DNA from: Auanema rhodensis
Lineage: Eukaryota > Nematoda > Chromadorea > Rhabditida > Rhabditidae
DNA: 64,000 bases
Assembly: GCA_964057225.1 (NCBI GenBank)
Contig: OZ059899.1
Span: forward strand, 6,014,001-6,078,000
Direction of reading: 5' to 3'
This document shows positions 14,901-29,902 of this stretch, one piece after another (position 1 is the stretch's first letter; every line of letters starts with the position of its first letter). Both the position numbers and the translations under genes were made by a program. The notes below the pieces were generated by a model, which had not been told where the DNA came from, searched no databases, and was given only the letters and a program-made list of their open reading frames with translations.

Positions 14901-16400
14901 GGGATGTTGTATTAAACTTACTATCCAACCATGAAGATCGGGCGCCCAGAGATGTAATTGACAAATCAATATGGTTCCTATGTTTGCAACTGGGCTATGA
15001 CTTAGCAAGATTTATCTCAGATCAAGAATCTAACAAAAACGTAATTTACTTAGATTAACTGTGAGGTTATTTCATATACTTACAGGAGGCCTTAAAGAAG
15101 CTAAAAAAACGGCGAGATCAATTTATTCATGTTGTGGATACGATGATGAAGGCTGGAGCATCTGGAGTTGAAACAGGCTTCCGGTGTTTATGTGACATAC
15201 TTTTTCTTTTCAATGATCAGCTTGTACGAGACTCCGCCTTTTGTGCTAGTCTGGTTGTAACTTTGGACAACGTAAGCAGTTGCAACCTATTTTTGCTCAT
15301 AATGAAATTTTTAGGAATTTGTTGATAAAATTCAACAATTTGTTTGTTCAAATGTGTTCACTGATGCTGGAATGGATACACATATGGATCAGCAAGAAAG
15401 AGTTGAACTCATGCAAAAGGTGATCTTTACATTTCACTTCTTATATCTAATAACCTGTTTATAGAAGCGTGTTATTCTTGCCCAATATTGTAAGATGGTA
15501 TTACATGGCAGTTTCAAAATTCAAGATGCTGCTAGTGTTCTCAAATATTACTGCTCTGTAAGTTATTCCTCTCTTCGTTCTGTGTAATTTCGTATTTAAG
15601 AGTTATACTGATTTTGGTGATCTACTCAAACAGCTTTTATACAAATGCCGTGATCTCAATTTTTTGGCTTGTGCTAAGGCTGTTACTAAAGTTCTAATTG
15701 AATCTTATGAAAGTATACGGGTAAGAAACATTGGTGAACACAATATTTTTAAATACCAAATTCTTCAGTGGGAAAACCGGACAGAGTTTGTTGATCCCTT
15801 ATCAGACTCGTTCCAAGCTTTACGTGATCTCGCAAAACGTTTTGCAGTTGCATTTGGAAACGATCATATTAAAAATAGAGAAGCAGTTGCTTCTGTACAT
15901 CGGTAACTAATCCATATATTAATAAGCTTTAATGTCGTTGAATTAACAGAGATGGAATTCAATACGCAATGGTAGGATATGATCCCCAATCCAACAAGAA
16001 AGATAACTTACCACACAATATTTCGTATTTGGAAGTTATCATGGAGTTTAGTGGTAAATTACTTAAACAAGATAAGCATAGTCTGTAAGTTTTCACTTCT
16101 GTTTAGGCTATTTAAATATTTTTTTAAGGGTACGATATCTTGAAAAACAAAGTGGCCCTGTAGTAGGAGCGAGTACTGCTGGTAAAGAGAACACCTGGGA
16201 ACCTTATCTTTTATATAAGAGTTCACTTTCTGTATGTTTAGTGAGGTGTAATAAATTATTATATTCCTGATTTATAGGATAACAAACCTGATGATGTTGC
16301 ATCTGTGAGAAGCTTTTCTACAATTACTAGTAACAGAGGCCGAGGTAGAGGCCGTGGTCGAGGAAGAGTAACACCTACACCATCTGAAATGATGGACTAA
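11908..16400 (+). CDS. scc-3: cohesin subunit STAG/SA (SCC-3)
   Basis: Large multi-exon gene, from [14 protein letters not shown] to [19 protein letters not shown]. The STAG domain reads from about 12430: [35 protein letters not shown], then [18 protein letters not shown]. Next come [11 protein letters not shown] and the stromalin conservative domain (13240-13700: [25 protein letters not shown]...[24 protein letters not shown]), the acidic-surface region that contacts SCC1. A helical HEAT-like remainder follows. The N-terminus has [18 protein letters not shown] and the C-terminus an RG-rich tail. It holds the kleisin and stabilises cohesin on chromatin for sister cohesion and looping. Length (just over 1,000 residues after removing introns) matches animal STAG proteins. 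It is likely the first gene of a co-oriented cluster. Confidence 0.95.
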
Positions 16401-16678
16401 TTTTAGCATGATTTTTTATTTTAAGATGCAATCTCTTCACTTGAATAGCTATTTTTTATCTGTAAATGCAAAGCTTGCTCATTGTATATTTTTTGTTTTG
16501 ATATGAAACACGGAATAGCTATACCTTTGCTGATCTCTTCATGTAGTTCAATATGGGTAACTAATAATGAATCTGTATTCAAACTTTATTTATTTCATGA
16601 GCAATGTAATCTCATTATGATACCTTGAAAATTTATTTTACTTGATTTCCAATATTTCGCTGCAGGTGTTTAATCTAC

Positions 16679-17594
16679 ATGTTGCTCCTTGGCACATTAG
16701 TAATTCTGCTAATTGGAGCATCTGCACAATGGACAATAAATCTTGAATATTCTTATGATGGTAATATTAAGAACAAATTTTTTTAATCCAAATGAACTTC
16801 AGATTTCGCTCACTCTTTCCCTATGGGTGTGATTGATCTCCGTAAACAGTTCGATGGTAATTACAGTGCTGTTTTTAAGGGAAATGTGAGGGATATTTTA
16901 GTCGATCTAGGTTATTGTGTCCTTTTTTCAGGAGGATTCTTCATATATAAAAAGATTGAATGAAAATATTAATTCACAATATAGAATAAAAGCAGTGAGC
17001 TCATCGAAGCCAACAGTACCTTTGTACAGTTCAACTAAAGCAGTATGTTGACACATACTTTTCAATAAAAAGTAATTTTTTCAGTGTTTAATTTCTCAGT
17101 CTAATTTATATCATCACATTTGGGTGACTGTTGATCCTGATACTCAAGTAGCTCACTCCGTAACTGTTTTCCCCGACATTATCGCTGCTGGTTTGATTAA
17201 TGAATCGCAAAATTTTATATAATCTTTATTTGTGTAGGCGGCCATCTCGACTCTAATAATTGTGTAGCTAATGTTCAGAAGGGAAGTGTACAAGGAACTG
17301 TTAATGTTTTGAATAAAAGAAGTCTACCAAGGTTAGCTCATCAAAAAAAATATGTATATCACTTATTTTAGCCCGGATACTCTATCATTTGTTCAAAAAG
17401 TAGAGAAAGAAAGAAAGGCTCGTCAACATGGAGCTGATACTGATAACCGAAGTTTCATTGCTAAATACGTAAGCTTTATTATTTAAAGTGATTTAAAAAA
17501 TTATTTTTAGTGGATGTATATTGTCCCTGTTGTTCTTTTCATGTTCATTTCCAACGCAGTTGCTCCTGAAGGTGGCCAAGGAGAGGGTCAATAA
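16679..17594 (+). CDS. EMC10: ER membrane protein complex subunit 10 (EMC10)
   Basis: The start MLLLGTLVILLIGASAQWTI is a signal peptide. The lumenal beta domain contains YSYDDFAHSFPMGVIDLR, GNEDSSYIKRLNENINSQYRIKAVSS, YHHIWVTVDPDTQVAHSVTVFP and SNNCVANVQKGSVQGTVNV. The C-terminus (FIAKYWMYIVPVVLFMFISNAVAPEGGQGEGQ) is a single transmembrane helix with the Gly/Pro-rich end typical of EMC10. EMC10 is a lumenal subunit of the complex that inserts membrane proteins into the ER. Five or six short exons are visible. A pyrimidine-rich acceptor (ATTTCGCTGCAG) lies 13 bases upstream of the ATG, 265 bases after the STAG stop, so trans-splicing from an operon is plausible. Confidence 0.85.
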
Positions 17595-17801
17595 TTATTC
17601 AAACGCTCAAATTAGTTCCCTGCTAACGGGTCTTAATTATAAAAAAATAGTCAACTTTTTGTTATGTTTATTTCTTGTTATAGGGTGCTTTTTTCCAATA
17701 CACGATTATGCTTATGTTTTATTTTCTTCTTATTAACTCTTTATGTTGAGTTCAATATCTATCAGATTTTTTTGTTCAATTGTATATCATTATATTCAAG
17801 G

Positions 17802-18620
17802 ATGATTCGGAATTTTAACACTATGGGAGCTGGTCCGTCCCAGACGGCTAATACAGTTACAATTACAACTACAAATCAGACTCATACTCAACCTCCGCCA
17901 TCAATGACCTTTCCTGCAACTGAACCACCTGTTAATTTAGCTAGCAAGGTATGCTTTTTTAAACTTTTCTTTTTGCAAAATTTCATGTTAGGTAGCGGAA
18001 GTCTTCTTGACCGCTGGTCATGCTTTTCAAAAATTAGGTGATTTGACATTGCAACTTCATTCGAATGTAGAACCTGAAGAATGGTTAGAACAACGTTTTT
18101 TTATTTTCTTAATGATGTTTTTTTAAGTAAATGGACAGAGAAAGATGTTGATCAATTACGAGATTCACTTACTCGCTTTGCCCATGAACTCGACATGATT
18201 AGTCAAAGTGTACAAGGAAGAACATCGTATGGTTTTCTTTTTCCAAATTCAGATTTGTCCTGATATTCTGATAACCTGGTTTTATGAAATGTTTACTTTT
18301 ACTTTTAGAAAACACATTAAAACTGATATAAAAAGAAGGCATTTAATACCTGAGGAAGCTAGAAGACCATCTTCTCCTGGGATAAAAAGAAGTGCGACCA
18401 TGGTACCCTCCGGAATGATAACGAAACGAATTCCTGTTGTTCCAGCTTCGAAACCTATGCCTATTTCCAATAGAGTCAGTTGAGTTATTAAATTACGGAT
18501 TAAATCCTTTTTTTTTAGCCGATGGTTCCTTCTCAACAACGCGTTACTGTAACTCACACCTCTCAAATGAATCAACCTCTTTTGAATGAGCCTAGTCATC
18601 ATTACATTAATACTGGTTAA
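17802..18620 (+). CDS. BAP18: chromatin complexes subunit BAP18-like
   Basis: The core reads VAEVFLTAGHAFQKLGDLTLQLH, then KWTEKDVDQLRDSLTRFAHELDMIS, then KHIKTDIKRRH. This matches human BAP18 (C17orf49), whose family has an AG..F.KLG.LT.QLH helix followed by a SANT/Myb-like segment that starts KWTE and ends at an IK..VKRK basic helix. BAP18 associates with H3K4me3-reading MLL1/WDR5 and NURF complexes. The N-terminus is Thr/Pro-rich and the C-terminus is basic and disordered (PSSPGIKRSATMVPSG). The start at 17802 directly follows an acceptor-like TATATTCAAG; an internal Met at 17823 is possible. It lies 207 bases after EMC10 on the same strand. Confidence 0.75.
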
Positions 18621-19027
18621 TTAGATTTCTAAAGAAACTCTTATAAGTTCAATGCTCTCTCAGGATTAATTGTTTTAGTTTTTTAATAAGTAGTTGTGTT
18701 AAAGCATTTGCTTAGATCTTATCCATTTTGGATTGTTTTATGAAAACATGTAGTTTATTTTGCCAATGTTCTTTCTTTTTCATTAGCATTATTGTATATT
18801 TCACTGCAGAAGCAGAATCAGCTCAACGCATGAGTTCCAATTTCTCTTATTTCATATAGTGTCTTTGTTGTATGTACACATTGTCATGATCAGTTATAAT
18901 GATCCCCGTATATTTGCCTCATGTTGTTAAATATGATTGCTATTAGTACTTGTTTTATTACATCGTTTTTTTCGATTATACTTTTCTGAGCACAAAATTT
19001 TTATGAGGGGCAGTTTCATGATTTTAG
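18621..19027. other. spacer between BAP18 and MRPS28
   Basis: AT-rich 3' UTR and intercistronic DNA, 407 bases. It ends in a TTTTAG acceptor that directly abuts the MRPS28 start codon. Nothing else was recognised. Confidence 0.45.
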
Positions 19028-19710
19028 ATGAATCGGGTGTCTATTCTATCGTTGAGGAACTTTACTTTAGCTTCTAGAGTTTTGCTATCTACCGAAGCTA
19101 CGACCAGTAATGAATCTATCAGTAAAATTGATTTGGATCAGTTTGTGGATAGTATTGGAATGGATGTAACAAGTAAAACAAAAGTGAGCAAGGCTACTGG
19201 TATAATGTTATTTATCGTCTGTTGTGTAGGGACAATCCTTTGCCAAAATGCTCAGAGACTCTAAATTTATGCAATTAGGTGATATGAGAGGACGTGTTGT
19301 TGTTGGAAAAATAGTTCATAGAATGCAAGATGTATGTCAATTTAATGAATCTGAAAAATATCTTTTATTTCTAGGATCTTTATATTGATATGGGATTAAA
19401 ATTCAATGCTGTTTGCAAGGCTCCAGCAGTCAACGGAGAGTGAGTAGTATATACTTGAGTTCGTATATTACGTTTGATTCTGCAGAGCTTATCGAACAGG
19501 GTCTCAAGTGTTGGTTAGAATGCATGATTCGGAACTGAGTGAAAGATTTTTGGGTTCGAAGAATGATTTAACCCTACTAGAAGCTGATGCTACACTAATA
19601 CGCTTACTTCGCTCTGGCCCACGAAAAGGTATTACCAGTAGTGATGCGATAATGTTACCTTGTTTTTAGAAAAGAAAGTAGAGTCTGCAGCAGCTGACGA
19701 TACTCCGTAA
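19028..19710 (+). CDS. mrps-28: mitochondrial small ribosomal subunit protein MRPS28 (bS1m)
   Basis: The core reads GQSFAKMLRDSKFMQLGDMRGRVVVGKIVHRMQDDLYIDMGLKFNAVCKAP, then TGSQVLVRMHDSELSERFLGSKNDLTLLEADATLIRLL. These correspond to the conserved SFA.MLR.S...G, DLYIDFG.KFH.VC and L.S.FLG...D.T.LEA.A segments of MRPS28, an S1-type OB-fold protein of the mitochondrial 28S subunit. The N-terminus (MNRVSILSLRNFTLASRVLLSTEATT) is basic and amphipathic, as expected for a mitochondrial presequence. Exons are about 19028-19182, 19230-19331, 19375-19440, 19486-19628 and 19670-19710. It belongs to the same plus-strand cluster as STAG, EMC10 and BAP18. Confidence 0.9.
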
Positions 19711-20502
19711 AAATGTCTTTACATCAATTAGTTGTTGAAATTTGCTAAATTTGTATTGCTTTTTCTATTTTAGAAATAAACCATTTTTTAGTTAGTTTTA
19801 TTTTTTCTTCACATATACATTTGTCAATATATTTGATTTTTAATGGTTATTTTATTGTCACTTTACATTTTTATCTAATATACAAGGATAAAACATGATT
19901 GCCAAATTGAAACGCACGCAAGAACCTCATACGTGCCATTTTCAACATTTGGAACACTTATGCTAGGCATCATTGATTTGCTGCTATTCTCTCGTTTTCT
20001 CTCTTTTCTGACACAACATGACCAACTTCTCTGAACCCAGGCCCATTTGATATTCTACTCTCCTCTAGTATCTTCTTATCTCTCGCCCTTCATGTTTTTT
20101 CATCAGTTGATCTATTGATTATAAACTTTGCAATTACCAGGAGATGCCAATACTTTCCGCGCCCTTTTTCATATATTATCTTTTGAACTCTGAGAATAAC
20201 TCATCAACGTCATCAGGTTTCTTAGATTCTGTGCAGTAGTGGCTAGAAAATATCGATCATGATGAAGTCATAGAGAATTTAATTATTTTTCTATAATTTA
20301 ATTCGATTTTATCAGTTTTCTGTTTGTTACCCATTGTTTAATTACCCAATGTCTATTGTTAACCACTTCTTAGTAATAACTCTAATGTTTCCCAAGAGTT
20401 TTTAATGGTTCATAGTTATAGATTTTTTCAAAGGGATTTTTGAGGTTTTTCATTGCAGGTTCTATCAAACCTTATTCTATTCGATACATTACTGTTAAAG
20501 GA
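19711..20502. other. intergenic region upstream of PGK
   Basis: 792 bases. The central part (about 19900-20230) is less AT-rich and pyrimidine-rich (TCTCTCGTTTTCTCTCTTTTC) and may be the PGK promoter. A TTTTTCATTGCAG acceptor ends at 20458, 45 bases before the PGK ATG. No RNA gene was seen. Confidence 0.4.
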
Positions 20503-22379
<1,877 letters not shown>

Positions 22380-22810
22380 AATCTTCGTTAGTAGATTGCT
22401 GTCTGTCGTCCGGTATACTTACTAGTCCATCGAAATTAATTTCCATTTTTTTTGGTAAAAGAACTATTTTTACAAAATATGAAATAAAATCTTAGTTGTT
22501 CAATAAATATGGTTCTAATTTTATTTTTATATTATTATATTTCGAAAGATATACGTATTTATTTACTTGAGAAATCACAGAATGAATTTATTCAGTTAAT
22601 TTTATAAAAATAATATTCCGTATAAAAAATTTGTTTAAAAATTAAAAGTTAGTAAGTTAAAAATGAGTATCATGTTATGAAGTAAAAATAGATTGTGCTG
22701 AAGAAACATTAAAGCATATAAATATTGTCAAACCCGTAAAAGGATAAAAGTAAAAATTAAAACTCATAATATCTACCTAAGAAATACTTCAGATATTAAA
22801 GATTAAAGAT
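22380..22810. other. convergent intergenic region
   Basis: AT-rich DNA between the PGK 3' end (an AATAAA lies near 22484) and the convergent tetraspan gene. Nothing else was seen. Confidence 0.4.
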
Positions 22811-23702
22811 TCAAATAAAGCTATCTCCACATACAACGTTCTTCCGGAATATTATGATTTGATTTTTCTCTCAAATAGTGATAACATTTGGTAGCAGCCC
22901 AGATAGCAGAAGCACATACTATAATTCCTAAATATATTGATACGACCATTAACATTTGATCTGAAAAATTAAATTATAATTACAGTATTCTATTAGTTTA
23001 TTAACCAAATTTTTGATAAAATCTTTCTCTTTTGAATGTGAACGTATAGTATAAGGTATACGTTGCCAATATGAAGAATCCTACGCATTGTGCAATCTAA
23101 AGAAGTTCTGTGTCCATAAAATAGTTAGCATTATTGAAATCCTTACCTCACTAACTATAAAAGGAACTAGAAAATTTGCTTTATCATAAAATAATCCAAT
23201 CATCATAATTATAGCAACAAGTATATTTACGACGATTAAGAATACATCTAGCCAAAAATTAACAGAATATACTCCAAACAGCATACATATTGCTGAGAAT
23301 ATACATAGAAGGATGGCTGATACTCCAACATAGAAACAAGCTCTCTAAAATAATATTTATCATTAAACAAAAGTAGAATGTAAATTGAATATTACTTTTA
23401 CATGTACAAGTCCTTGACACATCTTATAAGTTGATGCTGGATCATTACCAGAGTCATCCTCGAATATAATTCGAGTTCCTTCCAAACATAAACAACATTT
23501 AATTTCCATTGGCAGATTATCATTCCAAGGTTTATGATCGTAGCATAAAGTGTACTGACAAAAGTGAAAATAAAAACTGAAAACGAAAATATGTGAATGA
23601 CGAGTAACGAAGCTATTTCCAGTATTCGTATACGCAAGCTTAAATTAAAAAAAAAACTGCTGAGATAGAAAGGATATGAGGAGTACAAAGAGCTTTTGTC
23701 AT
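22811..23702 (-). CDS. four-transmembrane protein, unknown function
   Basis: Spliced minus-strand gene. A likely start is at 23702 (MTKALCTPHILSIS); the 5' exon is uncertain. A cysteine-rich stretch (PMEIKCCLCLEGTRIIFEDD) precedes hydrophobic segments: ACFYVGVSAILLCIFSAICM, WLDVFLIVVNILVAIIMMIG, VGFFILATYTLYYTFTF and MLMVVSIYLGIIVCASAIWA. Each is long enough to span a membrane. The end is FRKNVVCGDSFI. The pattern (CC.C motif, three or four helices, short cytoplasmic tail) recalls small nematode tetraspan proteins of the LAPTM/MARVEL-like kind, but I do not recognise a specific family and give no function. Confidence 0.6.
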
Positions 23703-24831
23703 ACGTAGTCCTCCTGTTAGCTATAAAATTAACGGCAACAAGAAGTTTATAGCTTTGAACGGGAGACCATAAAAATTGAAGAAAGTTTGGTTCTTTCTGG
23801 ACTAAGTAATGTAAAATGTGCTATGATGTTCACTCGATATTTCACTGATTATCATTGTCATTTCCTATTAAAGTGGATAAGCTTTAATTAAGAAAAAGAA
23901 GTAGAATGTTTCATATAGTGGAACCTATAGCTTTAAAAGAAAGCTTCGGAATTTGGAAAAATAGTTCGGAAGACATGTGAGAAACGGCAGCTGGACACAC
24001 CTGCCAGCCATGTGGTTGGTTTACAAGATTTCGGAATAGTAATTGTGTTATTCTTTAATATTAAAATGTAAGTAGATTGTATGATTTTTAGGTTAAAGTA
24101 AGAAAAATAAAAGTTTGAATTGAATTGTTCTAAATATTACCTTTCGAAATTATTTAAACGAACAAATGTTCACAGATGTGACTTATGCTCTCACATAATT
24201 ATTAAGAATTGTAAGATTATTCTTGACTTAGTACGGTAGAAGAATGACAAGTCTTCAAAAGTTCAAATGAGTTCATAGCATTTCTATGAGAGCAAAGATT
24301 TTCTACAAATGATTGTAATGTAGTATCTAACAGCCTTAAGTTCAATTCTATAAATTTTAAAAAAAGCAGATATATTTCAAAGCAATTATAGAGAAATTAA
24401 TTTTTTTTTTGAAAGAGTTTGACAAAAACTTCTCGACAATAAATAAAATATTAGTAAAACATAAAGAATGGGAAGTACTAAAAGTCAAAAGAGATAGAAT
24501 ATAAATAATAAAGCAATTGATAGAATTAGACTGTAAATTAGAGAATTATTGATGAAAGGACAGGTGAGTGAAGTTGAAATGATAAGTTCAGAAGAAATGG
24601 AGGAAATTGAAGCTGGAAATGCAAAAGAAGATAAGGATGATGATGAAGAAGAAAAAGAAATGAAGGAATAGCCGTGATGAGTGAGGGTGCGGAAACTAGG
24701 AGATATTCCTCATATTACACATCTGAAGCTGGGCTATGAATAGTTGGATGATTTTGTCCGGGATAAAGAGAGGGATAAGGAAGAAAATAAGATCGTAGTA
24801 GCACAAGCAATTAATGAAATTTCATTTAAAT

Positions 24832-24871
<40 letters not shown>

Positions 24872-26738
24872 TTTATTTTTAATTTTAATAACTAAATAAT
24901 TAAACAAAGAAATAATTTTTTAGATCTTAAATAATACTATCAAAGTTAAAATCTTACAATTAGAGATTCATAGTCTCGAAGAAATAAAAAATGGTTTAAT
25001 GTAATATATTGGGTGTTACTGAGAAGATTTGTGAAGATTTAGATAAGATAAGAGATGAAGGTAAGCTAATTTCAAAAACATGTACATCTTGTTGTAAAAT
25101 AGATTAAGTAATTAATTGATTTTAATACTATATTAAGGTCATAGAACCAAAATAATTATATAATTTGAAGCTGAAGTTTTTTTCCGAATAATAGAGGAGT
25201 AACAGGTGGACGTATATACTTAAGTGATGCGAAAGCATGTAGTAAATATGTTTTCTCATATACAACAACATTTGCCTTTCGTACTGGTTTATACTGAAAA
25301 TCTTAGTTTTTTTTGTTTTTCTTGTTATAACGTGGGCGGATGTTAAAACGTAATTGAATACGAGATGTACTTGAAACTCGGAAGGTTTCAGCGAAGCTTA
25401 AGAAAGACTTTTAGTCGATAGCTTTCAGCGCAAAAGTCATTTATCACACAAAGTCTTGCCTATCAAGCTTGATCACTGATTAAATCGTGAACGATATAAG
25501 AAAAAATGCTGCTGATAGCTAATTGAAGGAGAAAAGAAACTTTTGATTTAAATATGCTCATGATAAACTTGAAAAAGACGCTTAATTTCTTCCTAATTAT
25601 CCCGATTCGGCTGAGTGACAGCTGACAACGCTGTGAGCCAAATAAAATCATTAAATGATATCTCTGAGGTGTGAACTTAAGTCTGAAAATTTTGATTGGT
25701 TTAGAAAAAAACGTGAGAAGCAAAATAACTTTATCATTTTTTAATTTTTTTTAAGGAGCTGAGTTTTCCATTTCTTATTTTATTCATTAGAACTGTTACA
25801 ATTTTGATTAAAAAAAATTGAGACTAATCATTGTTTTCTCTTCATTTGTCATAGACAAATCGAATAAAAACTTTTAAAAGTTATTATTTTAAGAAAAGGA
25901 CTTTATCATACTATAAAGTCCCTTTTGAACTTTGAACAGTACATATACATACATAAATTCACTTATGATCAATAAATCAAATTAGATTATTGAAAAACAA
26001 GAAGATTTTACAGTAATGAAGAAACAAAAAGTAACAGATATTGTTGTTTAAATTTAATTTTCATTGTTTGTAACATAAATAAATAAATAAATAAATAATT
26101 ATTTATTATTCTAATTATAAAGTTTTTCATAGTTTTCTTACATTTTTCAAGCTGAAAAGATCAGGTTTGTGGAATTGTTCGGATTGGAGACATCGAGGTT
26201 GTTATGAGTCACACAACGATTTGATTATGATGGATAAGGTTGATTTTTCATTATTCATTTTACATAAAAACAAAGGAAATACTTGGAAAAACCCAATTTT
26301 TCTAAGACATAATGATTGAAATTCTAGGTTTCACATGGATTTTATCTCTTCTTTATGAAATATTGCTAACATGCAAAATACCTAATAGGTATTGATTAAA
26401 GTAACTGATACGAGAGAATACATTATCAAATTACATAGTTTCTGTAGTTGTTTGTATATTTTTTGTATTCAATATATAGTATATATACATAAGTATAGAA
26501 GAAAAGATTATTTTGAAACATATATAATACCTTTAAAGTATTCTTAGTTTAATAACAATAACTGCTATTTTAATATCATGATGAAAACTGTTACTTCACA
26601 ATAATAAAGAAGAAACATAAAGCTGCAACCAAGGCAGTTTTTAAAAAAGATATTTATATATATATATATATTTATTTATATATAAATGGTATTGATAGAG
26701 TGAGCAGAACCTTGAGTGATTATTTCTACTCAGATGTC
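23703..26738. other. long AT-rich intergenic region
   Basis: About 3 kb with no convincing gene. It contains a (TA)n run at about 24833-24867, AAAT repeats near 26078-26096 and a second TATATA run just before the first transporter (26658-26670). A 39-codon acidic frame at 24554-24673 (EEKEMKE end) has no supporting context and is not called. No tRNA-like T-arm was found. Confidence 0.5.
24833..24867. repeat. (TA)n microsatellite
   Basis: An uninterrupted alternating TA tract of about 35 bases, read directly. Confidence 0.9.
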
Positions 26739-29281
26739 ATGATCAGCCAACATCTAACAATCGCATTGTTTAGCTATGCTTTATTAGGTATATATACTGA
26801 TATACAAGCATTAGTATACAGTACATTACCTGGACCTTTAAACCAGATATACAATGCAACTCTTATTCAACATTATCATATATGGACTGATGTTAAAGGG
26901 TATAAAGTTTATTTTAATAAAAAAAATTTTTTTTTCTAAATTTCTAGATTATCCGTTGTATCTACATGTATGATAATTTCTGTATCCATTGGTTCTATTA
27001 TATCTTTAACTAAATTAATGGTTTTATTCGATAAGAAAGGAAGAAAATTTGTAAATGTATATGTGAGGTAAGAAACTATTTTAAATTTAAAAAAAGTTTT
27101 TATCCATCATCTTAGAACTGGTCTAGGCTTAGCTGTTGGATTTTTACAACTAGCAGCATTTCAGCTTCAATCGGCTGAGTTATATTTCGTTTCTGAGGTA
27201 CATTTAATAGAAAAAACAATATAAATCAATCAAAATGAGAGATTATAAATTTTGAATTCATCTTTGTAACTTAATTGTAAAATAGAGTTTTTTTTAGTTT
27301 AAACTTTTCATTTATTTTGTTTCCTTTTTTTTTTGAAAAAAAAAAAGAAGAAAAGAATCACTCAAGCAATATATAAAGTGATCACAAACATTTCACGCGC
27401 TTTTCTACAAAATATATAAAAATACAAAATATTAAAAAAATATAATTTATCCAGGAAGTAATATAATTTTTATAGTTTTTCTTAGGATTAAGTATAATAC
27501 TTACAAACAGTGGTGTACAATTGTATATAACCGAATGTGCTCCAGATGAGCATCGAGGTTAACTAAAAATAAAAGAAAATATTATTTATTTTGCTATTTC
27601 AGGCTTTGTTTCAACAGTTTTAGCAGCTGGAGACACAATAGCTGCAATCTTAATGTATATTTTTAGAAATAAAATTCATTATTGTAGTTTGATTTGGCCT
27701 GATAAAGAGTGATCAGACAAACAAAATTTTATAAATAAATCAATAGAATAAATTGATAATTGAAATATTCGAAGTATTGAAATCATATATTTCAGGTATT
27801 TCTTAAGTAGTCCTAACATACTTGGAAATAATGGATATATGATATATATACCAATTATATCAATAATACTGTAAAATAAATAATTTTATAAAAAATAATT
27901 AAAATAGATCTCTTTAGATGTATTGCATTATTCTTGTTTTCATATAACCTTCCGGATTCTCCAAAATGGTTAGTATTAAAGGAAAAATGGGATGAAGCAC
28001 GTAATTCAATAGAATTATTTCATGGAAATCAAACTAATGTTGGTATGTTTTATAATAAATAAAATAAAATTTATTTATTTTCTTTAGAAAATGTAATGAT
28101 ATCATTAGTAAAAGAAGCTAATTTATCAGAAAAAGCTGGAATAAAAGAAGTTTTACGTGATTTAACATTGAGAGAAGTATATTTAAAATATTTATATATC
28201 ATAATTCATATGTTTTCATAGTCTTTGAAAGTTGTTATTACAACTGCTACCTTCAATGTTACTTCATCAACACTTATTGAAGGAATGTATGTTGTTATTA
28301 TATATACATCATTAGGGATGAAACCAGAAGAGGTTCAAAAATTTAAAAAAAAAAAAGAAGAAATAATTAAATTTTCTATTTAAAGGTATTAGCTATGACA
28401 TTAATTATTCGTTTATTATTATGTCCAATGCGATTTACTGGTACTATACTTATTGATAAGTATGGTAGACGACCAATTCTTTTCTTGGCTGGATTTTTAA
28501 GGTTTATTTTCTTTTTTTTTAAATTTTAATTATAACAAATTTATATTTTTATAGTTTACTTAAACTTATTGTTATGATAACTGCTTTATCTATTGTATTC
28601 TTTAATGAACCATCTTTCTTTACTGTATGCTTAGGTATTAGATCTTATCTCTTTTTAAATATTAATTATAGTAAATTATAGGAATTTTTAATGAAATACT
28701 TTCTGAGTTATACTTCGCTACTGGTGTTCGAGCCTTGCCTAATCTTCTAGTAGTTGAGTTATTTCCTCCAACTACTCGAATATCAGCTATGCAAGTTAGT
28801 TATTTAATATTTAATATTTAATATTTTTATATACGTTCTTTCCTAAATTTTCAGGTGATTTTTACTTTTCCAATGTTCTTTACTGCTCCTTACATCGTAT
28901 TCCCTACCATTTTCGCTATATTTCCACCAGCTTTTTATATTTTAATGATTTTGTATCAACCTTTACTCCTCTTATATCTATATAAGTAAGATTATAGAAC
29001 TTATACAATCATTTTATCATTTGACAATATTTATTTTTCCATTTCAGAGTTCTACCTGAAACAAAAGCACGAAGTACATATGATATCGTGCAATCATTCG
29101 ATTATGAAGTTCGGTCCAGGGTATATTTTGCTGATTGTTCAAATGAATATGTCAATATTATGTTTAGGCTAATACAGCATATTCTGAAAAACTGACGTTG
29201 TTAGCATCTCGCAGAAATACTTTAAATTATGGATATTGTGAGGATGTAAATGTGAAAACTGAAGATAAACTAACTATGTGA
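26739..29281 (+). CDS. MFS sugar-transporter-like protein, copy 1
   Basis: Twelve-helix major facilitator resembling SLC2/GLUT sugar transporters. The start at 26739 (MISQHLTIALFSYALLGIYTDI) follows a TTTCTACTCAG acceptor and matches the start of the downstream paralogue. Landmarks: FDKKGRKFVNVYV (loop 2-3, D.KGRR-type), LYITECAPDEHRGF (helix 4/5 E..P..RG), LPDSPKWLVLKEKWDEA (after helix 6), ILIDKYGRRPILFLAGF (loop 8-9), VELFPPTTRISAMQV, and VLPETKARSTYDI (PET-type motif after helix 12). About 13 exons are seen; one intron (about 27198-27485) is much longer than the rest. The canonical QLS motif is not obvious, so the substrate is uncertain. It ends EDKLTM at 29281. Confidence 0.8.
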
Positions 29282-29902
29282 TCTCAAAGATGGGGCAAAG
29301 TTAATGTCAACTATACTTATTCCTTATTTCTCCTGTAAAATTATTTTAATTATTGTCATTTTGCCGTATTTTCCTTTGTTGACATTTTCATTGAATTTTG
29401 TCCTGAGAAATGAGAAATACATAGTAGCAAATTTTTATTTTGTAATATTTTATTTAAAATATTAAAAATAATATAAAGTTATGATAACTTATTTTTAAAT
29501 ATTTCTTTTTATTAGAAATATTATTGTCGTATTTATGTTGAATGATTTGTTCACGATTCAAATGATAAATTGTTTTCTGAAAAATCATATTTTGATGATT
29601 TGCAATGTTTGCTCAATCAAGCAAGCTGCTACAGCTACACCTATACTGATGGGTGGAGTAATGTCACTCCTCCCCGGTTAAAAAAAGACAAAACGAATTA
29701 TAGATTATAGTTCTACTGATTACGTATAAACAGTTGGAATAAGAAAAAAAACATATATGTATATCAATTAAAAAAAGTAAAATAAAAAAAAAATATTAAG
29801 AGATAAGAATTATATACCTAGGAGGTCCTTGATATGATCTATTCATCATAAAATATACTTTAAAGCACAGTTTTTAACATTTATTTATAGAAAGAATTCA
29901 AA
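29282..29902. other. intergenic region between transporter paralogues
   Basis: AT-rich, 621 bases, with no coding signal. A TTTATAG acceptor lies 12 bases upstream of the second transporter start. Confidence 0.4.

Noticed and set aside
17664-18041. 125-codon plus-strand frame overlapping the EMC10/BAP18 gap
   Set aside because: It reads through the spacer and an intron; the BAP18 exon in the same frame starts at 17802.
24554-24673. 39-codon acidic frame (EE/DDD-rich)
   Set aside because: Too short, and purine-rich simple sequence explains it.
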